DNA from: JAKPBU01 sp964425695
Lineage (GTDB): Bacteria > Pseudomonadota > Gammaproteobacteria > Xanthomonadales > Xanthomonadaceae
DNA: 64,000 nt
Direction: 5' to 3'
Assembly: GCA_964425695.1 (NCBI GenBank)
Contig: CAYRNF010000015.1
Location: 1-64,000 of the forward strand
In this document: one piece after another, positions 55,646 to 64,000 of the stretch
Position numbering within the stretch: the stretch's first letter is position 1
How the letters are laid out: the number at the start of each line of letters is the position of its first letter
Program-made: the position numbers and the translations under genes
The notes under the pieces: generated by a model
What the model was told of the DNA's origin: nothing
The model's database searches: none
The model's input: only the letters and a program-made list of their open reading frames with translations

Positions 55646-57076
55646 ATGTCTTCGCGCAACCCGCTAGGCGCCGCCCCCCGGCGCATCCCCCGCTGGCGCC
55701 TGCGTGCCGCGACGCTGCTCGCGGCCGCCGCGTTCGCCGGCAGTGCGCAGGCGGACGCGATCCTGCACGCCTTCAACTGGCCCTACGCCACGGTGGAAGC
55801 GCGCGCCGCGCAGATCCAGGCCGCGGGCTTCCGCATGGTGATGGTGGCGCCCGCCTACCGCTCCGCCGGCAGCGCCTGGTGGGCGCGCTACCAGCCGCAG
55901 GACTACCGCGTGATCGAGCATCCGCTGGGCGACACCAACAGCTTCGCCAGCATGGTCGCCGCGCTGCAGGCGCGCGGCATCCGCGTGTACGCGGACGTGG
56001 TGCTCAACCACATGGCCAACGAGGCGGCACAGCGGCCGGACCTCAACTATCCCGGCCAATCCGTGCTCAATGTCTACGCAGGAAACCCGACGCGCTACGG
56101 CCAGCTGCGCCTGTTCGGCAACCTGTCCTCCAACTTCCTCAGCGCGACCGACTTCGGCCCGGCGCAGTGCATCTCCAACTACAACGACGTGTACCAGGTG
56201 CAGAACTGGCGCCTGTGCGGCGGCGGCGGCGACCCGGGCCTGCCGGACCTGGTCGCCAACGACTACGTGGTGGGCCAGCAGCAGGCCTACCTGCGCGCGC
56301 TCAAAGGCCTCGGGGTCAAAGGTTTCCGGATCGATGCGGCCAAGCACATGCCGCTGGGCCACATGAACCGCGTGCTCACTGCGGACATCAAGAGCGGCAT
56401 GCACGTCTTCGGCGAGATCATCACCGGCGGCGGCGCGGGCAGCGGCGACTACGACAACTTCCTGGTGCCGTACCTCAACGGTACCGACCACGCCGCCTAC
56501 GACTTCCCGCTGTTCAACACGCTGCGCGGCGCGCTGGGCTTCGGCGGCAGCATGCGTGCGCTGGACAACCCGGCCGGCTCCGGGCAGGCGCTGGCCGGAG
56601 CGCGCGCGGTCACCTTCGCGGTGACGCACGACATCCCCAACAACGCAGGCTTCCGGTACGCGATCCTGGATCCGGTGGACGAAACCCTCGCCTACGCCTA
56701 CCTGTTCGGCCGCGACGGCGGCACGCCCATGGTGTATTCGGACAACAACGAAAGCGGCGACAACCGCTGGGTCAATGCCTACAACCGCGCCGACCTCAAG
56801 CGCATGATCGGGTTCCACAACGCCGCACAGGGCACCGGCATGGCGCTGCTGGCCAGCGGCGACTGCTACACGCTGTTCCGCCGCGGTGACCTGGGGATCG
56901 TGGGCATCAACAAGTGCGGCTCGCCGGTCAACGTCACCGTGAACATGAGCGGCAGCGTGACCCGCTGGTATACCAACTACGTGGACGCGCTGGGTTCGGG
57001 CAGCACGGTCAACATCCAGACCGCCAACTACACGTTCAACCTGCCGGCGCGCACGGCGCGCATGTGGAAGCGCTAG
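55646..57076 (+). CDS. Secreted GH13 alpha-amylase
   Basis: 476 residues from ATG 55646 with AAGGAG at 55631-55636. Signal peptide to about residue 36 (SAQA). GH13 motifs in order: DVVLNHM (region I, 117-123), GFRIDAAKHM with nucleophile Asp230, GEIITGG with acid/base Glu257, and THDIPNN with stabiliser Asp329. A C-terminal beta-domain ends ARTARMWKR. Length and composition fit a simple extracellular alpha-amylase without a starch-binding module; it hydrolyses internal alpha-1,4 links. Transcribed alone and convergent with aspS. Confidence 0.92.
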   Translation: MSSRNPLGAAPRRIPRWRLRAATLLAAAAFAGSAQADAILHAFNWPYATVEARAAQIQAAGFRMVMVAPAYRSAGSAWWARYQPQDYRVIEHPLGDTNSFASMVAALQARGIRVYADVVLNHMANEAAQRPDLNYPGQSVLNVYAGNPTRYGQLRLFGNLSSNFLSATDFGPAQCISNYNDVYQVQNWRLCGGGGDPGLPDLVANDYVVGQQQAYLRALKGLGVKGFRIDAAKHMPLGHMNRVLTADIKSGMHVFGEIITGGGAGSGDYDNFLVPYLNGTDHAAYDFPLFNTLRGALGFGGSMRALDNPAGSGQALAGARAVTFAVTHDIPNNAGFRYAILDPVDETLAYAYLFGRDGGTPMVYSDNNESGDNRWVNAYNRADLKRMIGFHNAAQGTGMALLASGDCYTLFRRGDLGIVGINKCGSPVNVTVNMSGSVTRWYTNYVDALGSGSTVNIQTANYTFNLPARTARMWKR

Positions 57077-57089
57077 GCCGCGCCTGGCA

Positions 57090-57148
57090 GGTCCGGGCTG
57101 GCCCGGACCCGCACCACGGAAGATCGACCGGTCCGGAAACTCCGGACC
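57090..57148. terminator. Two hairpins between the amylase and aspS
   Basis: First: GGTCCGGGC, TG, GCCCGGACC at 57090-57109 (9-bp perfect stem). Second: GGTCCGGA, AAC, TCCGGACC at 57130-57148, its end overlapping the aspS stop codon. They share the GGTCCGG arm. No T-runs. Probable bidirectional transcript ends. Confidence 0.55.
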
Positions 57149-58914
57149 TACGCGTCCGACCTCGGCCGCACGGCCACGTGCACTTCGGCCAGCTGCGCGT
57201 CGGGGATCGGCGACGGCGCGCCGGTCATCAGGCACTGCGCGCCGGTGGTCTTGGGGAAGGCGATCACGTCGCGGATCGACTCGGTGCCGGCCATCAGCGC
57301 GGCGATGCGGTCGATGCCGAACGCGATGCCGCCATGCGGCGGCGCGCCGTACTTGAGCGCGTCCAGCAGGAAGCCGAACTTGCCTTCGGCCTCCTCCGCG
57401 CCGATGCCCAGCAGCTCGAACACCGCCGACTGCATCGCCGAGTTGTGGATGCGGATCGAGCCGCCGCCGATCTCGTTGCCGTTGAGCACCATGTCGTAGC
57501 CGCGGCTCACCGCGGTCTTCGCGTTGGCCCGCAGGTCGTCGATCGAATCGACCGCTGGCGCGGTGAACGGATGGTGCAGCGCGACGAACCGGTTCTCGTC
57601 CGCGTCCCACTCGAACATCGGGAAGTCGGTGACCCACAGCGGCGCCCAGCCGTCTTGCACCAGACCGAAGTCCTTGCCGGCCTTCAGGCGCACGGCCCCC
57701 ATGAAGTCGGACACCTTGCCGTAGGCGCCCGCGCCGAAGAACACCGCGTCGCCGTTGCCGGCGCCCACGTGCCTGAGCAGTGCCTCGAACGCGCCGTCGG
57801 CGAAGAACTTCGCGATCGGCGAGGTCACCGCGCCACTGTCGTCGAGCTTCGCGTAGGCCAGGCCCTTCGCGCCGAACTTCGCGGCATGCGCGGCGTACTC
57901 GTCGATCTGCTTGCGCGACAGCGACGCGCCGCCCGGAACGCGCAGCGCGGCCACGCGGCCGTCGGGGTCGCTGGCCGCGGCGGTGAACACCGCGAATTCG
58001 CAGTCCTTCACCAAGTCCGCCACGTCCACCAGTTCCAGCGCGATGCGCAGGTCGGGCTTGTCCGAGCCGTAGCGGCGCATGGCCTCGGCATAGGTCATGC
58101 GCGGGAATTCGGCGGCAAGCTCGACGTCCGCAACCTCGCGGAACACGTCGCGCACCATCGCCTCCACCGTGTCCTGCACGTCGCGCTCGGACACCCACGC
58201 GAACTCCATGTCGAGCTGGGTGAATTCCAGCTGGCGATCGGCGCGCAGCGCTTCGTCGCGGAAGCAGCGCGCGATCTGGTAGTAGCGGTCGAAGCCCGCC
58301 ATCATCAGGATCTGCTTGAACAGCTGCGGGCTCTGCGGCAGCGCGTAGAACTCGCCCGGATGCATGCGCGCGGGCACGAGGAAGTCGCGCGCGCCTTCCG
58401 GCGTGGCCTTGGTGAGGATCGGCGTCTCGATGTCCTGGAAACCGCGCTCGTCGAGGTAACGGCGCAGTGCCGCCACCAGCTTCGTGCGCGTGCGCATGCG
58501 GCGCTGCATGTCGGCGGTGCGCAGGTCCAGGTAACGGTACTTGAGGCGGATGTCCTCGCCCGGGTTCTCGTGCGCGTGGAAGGGCAGCGGCTCGGCCTTG
58601 TTGAGCACTTCGATGTTCGTTGCGACGACTTCGACGCGGCCGGTCGCGATCCGGTCGTTGACCGAATGGCGAGCACGCACCGTGCCCGTGATGCGCAGGC
58701 AGTCCTCGTAGCCGACCTTCGAGGCCGCGGCGATGACGCCGGCGTTGCCTTCGGCATCGGACGGCTCGGCGACGATCTGCACGATGCCCTCGTGGTCGCG
58801 CAGGTCGATGAAGCAGACGCCGCCGAGGTCGCGGGCGACGTCGGCCCAGCCGCAGAGGGTGACGGTCTGGCCGATCAGCGCCTCGTCGACGAGGCCGCAG
58901 AAATGGGTACGCAT
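57148..58914 (-). CDS. aspS: Aspartate--tRNA ligase AspRS
   Basis: Charges tRNA-Asp. 588 residues, the bacterial-type length (E. coli 590). N-terminal OB fold (MRTHFCGLVDEALIGQTVTL), class II motif 1 region (RYLDLRTADMQRRM), YALPQSPQLFKQ, motif 2 (RCFRDEALRADRQLEFTQLD), the GAD insertion, and motif 3 (GIAFGIDRIAALMAG). Whether it charges tRNA-Asn as well cannot be told by reading. Upstream of it lies the zinc-ribbon gene, 84 bp away. Confidence 0.96.
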   Translation of the reverse strand: MRTHFCGLVDEALIGQTVTLCGWADVARDLGGVCFIDLRDHEGIVQIVAEPSDAEGNAGVIAAASKVGYEDCLRITGTVRARHSVNDRIATGRVEVVATNIEVLNKAEPLPFHAHENPGEDIRLKYRYLDLRTADMQRRMRTRTKLVAALRRYLDERGFQDIETPILTKATPEGARDFLVPARMHPGEFYALPQSPQLFKQILMMAGFDRYYQIARCFRDEALRADRQLEFTQLDMEFAWVSERDVQDTVEAMVRDVFREVADVELAAEFPRMTYAEAMRRYGSDKPDLRIALELVDVADLVKDCEFAVFTAAASDPDGRVAALRVPGGASLSRKQIDEYAAHAAKFGAKGLAYAKLDDSGAVTSPIAKFFADGAFEALLRHVGAGNGDAVFFGAGAYGKVSDFMGAVRLKAGKDFGLVQDGWAPLWVTDFPMFEWDADENRFVALHHPFTAPAVDSIDDLRANAKTAVSRGYDMVLNGNEIGGGSIRIHNSAMQSAVFELLGIGAEEAEGKFGFLLDALKYGAPPHGGIAFGIDRIAALMAGTESIRDVIAFPKTTGAQCLMTGAPSPIPDAQLAEVHVAVRPRSDA

Positions 58915-58998
58915 GGGGGCTCCGGTGGACGCTGCAGGAGGCGGCGCCGCGAAAATCGAGCCCGCAAGTCTACCCGGGCCTCGCGCCCGGGTCCGGCC

Positions 58999-59358
58999 TC
59001 AGTCCGCCTTGGGGGCGGGCTTGGCCGCTGCAGGCGCGGGCGTCGCCGGCTTGGCGGCCGGCTTGGCCTCGGGCTTGGGGTCGGCCGGCTTGGCGGTCGC
59101 GTCCGGCTTCGCCTCGCCCCCCGCCTTGGCGCCTTCCCCGCCCTCTCCGGCCAGGTTGCGCTTGCGGTCGCCGTCCTTCTTGAAGTCGGTTTCGTACCAG
59201 CCGCTGCCGGACAGGCGGAACGAGGGCGCGGTCACCTGGCGCCGGATCGTGCCCGCCGCGCCGCACTCCGGGCAGGTCGCCGGATCCGGATCCGAAAGTT
59301 TCTGCAGCTTGTCGAAGGCATGGCCGCAGGCGTCGCAGGCGAAGGCGTAGATGGGCAT
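58999..59358 (-). CDS. FmdB-type zinc-ribbon protein
   Basis: 119 residues from ATG 59358 (MPIYAFACDACGHAF, the family-typical start; the frame opens 57 bases earlier). Two CxxC pairs form the zinc ribbon: CDAC and CPEC. PSFRLSGSGWYETDFKK closes the conserved part. The last 50 residues are a low-complexity Ala/Lys/Pro tail (AKPADPKPEAKPAAKPATPA). Function unknown for the family, often called a regulatory protein. It is upstream of aspS, a frequent neighbour in proteobacteria. Confidence 0.9.
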   Translation of the reverse strand: MPIYAFACDACGHAFDKLQKLSDPDPATCPECGAAGTIRRQVTAPSFRLSGSGWYETDFKKDGDRKRNLAGEGGEGAKAGGEAKPDATAKPADPKPEAKPAAKPATPAPAAAKPAPKAD

Positions 59359-59494
59359 GGCGCGGGGCTGGGCAGAGGGGACTGCGGATTCTGGGGATTG
59401 TGCGCGCCGGTTCAAGCCCGGCGCCGTGTCCCGGACCGGCGGATCAGGCCGTTATGCTCTGGCCCGTCGATGATCCGCATGCCTGGAGAACGCA

Positions 59495-60205
59495 ATGATC
59501 GAAGCTCCCGCCCGCTCCACGCTTGCCGCGCTGCTGATCGCCCTGGGCCTGCTGGGCGCCGGCTGGTTCGCAGGACAGGGCATGGCCAAGCTGCGCACCG
59601 CCGACCGGTTCGTGACCGTGAAGGGCTCGGCGGAGAAGATCGTGGATGCCGACCTGGTGGTGTGGCCGCTGTCGCAGACGGTGGGCGGCAACGAACTCGG
59701 CGCGGTGCAGGCGCAGCTGGACGCCAACACCGCCACGATCCGCACGTTCCTGGCCGGGGCCGGCTTCAAGGACGACGAGATCGTGGTGTCGCCGCCGCGG
59801 CTGGAGGACCGGTGGAGCTATGCCTACGGCGAGAACCGGCCGCCGGAGCGCTACCGCTATTCCAATACCGTGACCCTGCGCACCAGCCGCGTGCGCGAAG
59901 CACTGGTGGCGCTGCGCCGCAGCGGCGACATCGTGGCCAAGGGCGTGCTGCTGAACACCGAGGAAGGCGGCGGGCCGGAGTTCGAGTACACCAAGCTCAA
60001 CGACATCAAGCCTGCGCTGATCGCCGAAGCAACCGACGCGGCGCGCAAGTCCGCGGAGCAGTTCGCGAAGGATTCCGGCGCGCGCCTGGGCGGGATCCGC
60101 AGCGCCAACCAGGGCGTGGTGTCGATCAGCGACCGCGACCGCGGCAGCCCGCAGGTCAAGACGGTGCGGGTGGTCACCACGGTGGAATACTTCCTCAAGG
60201 ACTGA
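59495..60205 (+). CDS. SIMPL (DUF541) domain periplasmic protein
   Basis: 236 residues, ATG 59495 with GGAG upstream. An N-terminal hydrophobic segment (LAALLIALGLLGAGWFAGQG, about 10-29) acts as signal or anchor. SIMPL domain: RFVTVKGSAEKIVDADLVVW, FKDDEIVVSPPRLEDRW, ARKSAEQFAKDSGARLGGI, and C-terminal VRVVTTVEYFLKD. The family is periplasmic, linked to oxidative stress in E. coli (YggE), and otherwise unclear. It is followed after five bases by the membrane-protein gene. Confidence 0.9.
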   Translation: MIEAPARSTLAALLIALGLLGAGWFAGQGMAKLRTADRFVTVKGSAEKIVDADLVVWPLSQTVGGNELGAVQAQLDANTATIRTFLAGAGFKDDEIVVSPPRLEDRWSYAYGENRPPERYRYSNTVTLRTSRVREALVALRRSGDIVAKGVLLNTEEGGGPEFEYTKLNDIKPALIAEATDAARKSAEQFAKDSGARLGGIRSANQGVVSISDRDRGSPQVKTVRVVTTVEYFLKD

Positions 60206-60210
60206 AGCCC

Positions 60211-60843
60211 GTGTCCGCGCGTGTGCCGGCGCTGCTCCTGGCGCTACTGGCCTGGGCGGCTCTTGGGCTGCAGCTGTGGCTGTCGCTGCGCCTTTCGTAC
60301 GCCTACGGCCACGGCTGGATGCATGGCCTGGTGGCGTACTTCGGCTACTTCACGGTGCTGACCAACCTGTTCGTGGCGCTGGTCGCCACGCGCGGCGCGC
60401 ATCGCGAGGACGGCGGGCGCGAACTGGCGTGGCGCGGCTGCGCGGTGGCGTCCATCGTGGTGGTCGGGATCGGTTATCACCTGCTGCTGCGCAACGTGTG
60501 GGACCCGCAGGGCTGGCAGAAGCTCGCCGACATCGCGCTGCACTACGCGGTGCCGCTGGCGGCCGTGCTGTGGTGGCTGGGCTGGCCACCGCGATCGCGG
60601 ATCGCGCGGGCAGCGCCACTGCTGTGGCTGGCATGGCCGCTGGCCTATGCGGCGTACGCGCTGCTGCGCGGTCCGCTGGTGGGCAGCTACCCCTACCCCT
60701 TCATCGACGTGGGTGCCTTGGGCATGCCGCGGGTGCTGGCCAACTTGGCAGCGCTGATGGCGACGTTCGTGCTGGTGGGCTATGGCGTGCGCGCCGTGGC
60801 CCACGCACGCCAGCGTGCGCCCGGCATTACGGCAATCCGCTGA
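60211..60843 (+). CDS. Pr6Pr-type integral membrane protein
   Basis: 210 residues from GTG 60211, five bases after the SIMPL stop. About six hydrophobic segments. Features fit the Pr6Pr/FAR-17a-like family: HGLVAYFGYFTVLTNLFVAL, GYHLLLRNVWDPQGW, HYAVPLAAVLWWLGW, and YPYPFIDVGALGMPRVL. The role is unknown. It ends three bases from the convergent lipoprotein stop. Confidence 0.85.
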   Translation: MSARVPALLLALLAWAALGLQLWLSLRLSYAYGHGWMHGLVAYFGYFTVLTNLFVALVATRGAHREDGGRELAWRGCAVASIVVVGIGYHLLLRNVWDPQGWQKLADIALHYAVPLAAVLWWLGWPPRSRIARAAPLLWLAWPLAYAAYALLRGPLVGSYPYPFIDVGALGMPRVLANLAALMATFVLVGYGVRAVAHARQRAPGITAIR

Positions 60844-60846
60844 GAC

Positions 60847-61467
60847 CTAGCTGCCCCAGGGTGCGGGCGGCGGCGGCACCGGGCGCGTCAGGTCGAACTC
60901 GACGCGGAACAGGCGGCCACTCGGGCGGCTGAGTTCATAGACGAAGCGCTGGCCCGGTTCGACTTCCATGGCCCAGGTATTGGTCACCGAGGCCCGCGAG
61001 CCGGTGCGCTCGAACAGGGCGATGGAGTCGGAATCCACCGGGAAGGCCTGGCGCGTGGCGGTGCCGGCGGTGGCGGTGTCGCCGCCGTACATCGTGAGCG
61101 CGTCCGGCGTGCCATCGGCATGGCGATGGTCGTGCTTGAGGCGCAGGCCGGTGGGCGTGCGCGTGAGCACCCACGTGCGCGAGCGGTCTTCGCCCACGTG
61201 GAACGGAATGCGCAGCTCGCGCTGCGGGTCGTCGCAGCCGCGCACGTGCATCACCAGCGTCTTGCCTTCGAACGGATCGGGCGCGGTGGCCGGCGGTGCG
61301 GACGGGTCGGGGCGGTTGGCGACGATGCGGCCCGCGTAGGCCTTGCCGCAGTGCGCGGCAAGGGCGGCCAGGAACGCATCGGCCGGCTGCGCCGCGCGCG
61401 GCGTGGACGACAGGCAGGCCGCCAGCAAGGGCGACAGCGCGAAGGCGAGCAAAGCGGAACGGGTCAT
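60847..61467 (-). CDS. Lipoprotein of unknown function
   Basis: 206 residues. The lipobox LLAAC puts the lipidated Cys at 18. The mature part begins PADAFLAALAAHCGKAYAGRI and contains KTLVMHVRGCDD, HVGEDRSRTWVLTRT, GLRLKHDHRHADGTPD, and a C-terminal VEPGQRFVYELSRPSGRLF. Two more cysteines (AHC, RGC) could pair. I recognise it only as a conserved hypothetical. It converges with the Pr6Pr gene and is 149 bp from the ABC-F gene's stop. Confidence 0.8.
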   Translation of the reverse strand: MTRSALLAFALSPLLAACLSSTPRAAQPADAFLAALAAHCGKAYAGRIVANRPDPSAPPATAPDPFEGKTLVMHVRGCDDPQRELRIPFHVGEDRSRTWVLTRTPTGLRLKHDHRHADGTPDALTMYGGDTATAGTATRQAFPVDSDSIALFERTGSRASVTNTWAMEVEPGQRFVYELSRPSGRLFRVEFDLTRPVPPPPAPWGS

Positions 61468-61616
61468 GACGCCACGCTAGCCACCGCGACGCAGGGCCGC
61501 AAGCGCCCGGGGCGCCAGCGGGGCGCGGACATGCGCCGCGTGCATGCCCGCCGCTGCGTTCGCCATGGCGGATAGTGGGATGCGCGCTGCAGGGTACGCC
61601 GCGGTGCAGCGCGGCA

Positions 61617-63521
<1,905 letters not shown>

Positions 63522-63652
63522 GGGGCGGGTTAGGCGAGCGGACCGCCGCATTTTAGCGGTTTGGGTCCCGGTCGCTCGCAGATGCGCAATGCGAGGCTGC
63601 GAGCCGGCGCCCTTACCGGCCTGCGCTGGCGCGCGGCGACCCCGCAACGGCG

Positions 63653-64000
63653 CTACCTGCGCTGGGCGTACATCTCCAGGTACGCGTGGCCGTCCGGTCC
63701 GGGCGTGACCACCGGCATCGCCTTGGAGAAGCGATCCCCGGCCGCGGTCACCAGCATCATTCCCCAGTCCGAGGCATCGTTGTATTTCACGAACCGCGCC
63801 TTTACCCGGCACAGGCTGCTGCGGCAGCTCACGTCGAGTTGGTCTGGGACGATCTCGCTGGCGATCATGATGTCCGATGCCATGGTCTTGGAGAGATGGC
63901 GTTCGGTCTGCGGGGCCCACGCCGGGTCGGCCGACTCGCTGCGGAAGGCCTGTCCCATTGCTTCGAGTGCCGCTTTCGTCTGCGCTTGCTCGCGGTCCGG
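63653..64000 (-). CDS. Protein cut by the right window edge
   Basis: The last 116 codons of a gene whose start lies beyond 64000: the frame stays open (…REQAQTKAALEAMGQAFRSE) past an internal Met at 63958. The visible part is small, with SCRSSLCRVKARFVKYNDAS (two Cys) and AMPVVTPGPDGHAYLEMYAQRR at the end. Not recognised. Same strand as the ABC-F gene, 131 bp upstream. Confidence 0.6.
   Translation of the reverse strand, partial: PDREQAQTKAALEAMGQAFRSESADPAWAPQTERHLSKTMASDIMIASEIVPDQLDVSCRSSLCRVKARFVKYNDASDWGMMLVTAAGDRFSKAMPVVTPGPDGHAYLEMYAQRR

Noticed and set aside
56914..60843. 1309-codon plus-strand frame
   Set aside because: Only its last 210 codons are real (Pr6Pr gene); the rest is antisense of aspS and other frames.

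Overview
The window is high-GC DNA (about 70% G+C by eye). Gene content and order point to a gammaproteobacterium of the Xanthomonadaceae/Lysobacteraceae (Lysobacter, Luteimonas or Pseudoxanthomonas type). The main support is the run yebC-ruvC-ruvA-kup-ruvB-ybgC-tolQRAB-pal-cpoB-queE-queC-tRNA-Lys, plus RelA, Dps, RecQ, HrpA, AspS and FIMAH-free REP elements of the GTAGGAGCGGCTTC type. It is a draft assembly: a 100-N gap sits inside a giant repetitive gene. All family names come from reading translations; no database was searched.

Layout. 1-9.3 kb: a truncated membrane-anchored TPR protein behind relA, two small secreted proteins, the helicase hrpA, and dps divergent from it. 9.4-11.3 kb: recQ. 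11.3-29.5 kb: a minus-strand cluster of five cell-surface genes. In transcription order these are a giant DUF11/cadherin-like/OmpA-like repeat protein containing the assembly gap, a 1231-residue probable outer-membrane barrel protein, two glycine-rich proteins with a C-terminal DUF11 domain, and a GEVED+DUF11 protein. This is the main accessory region and the best candidate for an undescribed system. It lies beside tRNA-Lys and a tRNA-like relic, behind an unusually AT-rich 600-bp upstream region with a sigma-54-like promoter.

30-44 kb: conserved housekeeping genes on the minus strand: queuosine precursor synthesis (queE, queC), the Tol-Pal envelope machine with ybgC and cpoB, Holliday-junction resolution (ruvA, ruvB, ruvC), the potassium transporter kup, an LLM-type flavin oxidoreductase and yebC.

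44-54.6 kb: a lipase-like hydrolase and a signalling operon (FHA-GAF protein, Ser/Thr kinase with TPRs, cytosolic histidine kinase, LuxR-type response regulator) whose stop and start codons overlap. A secreted protein of unknown function lies upstream, and a divergent S8 protease with three SLH domains follows. The core GGAAATTCCC occurs both in this divergent promoter and upstream of the surface-protein cluster, which suggests, without proof, that one regulator controls both.

54.6-64 kb: REP elements, a GNAT acetyltransferase, a secreted GH13 amylase, aspS, an FmdB-type zinc-ribbon protein, a SIMPL-domain protein, a Pr6Pr-type membrane protein, a lipoprotein, a YheS-type ABC-F ATPase, and a gene cut by the right edge. 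A second kind of dispersed palindromic repeat occurs both inside the hrpA coding sequence, in frame, and between ruvA and ruvC, with a 38-bp exact match.
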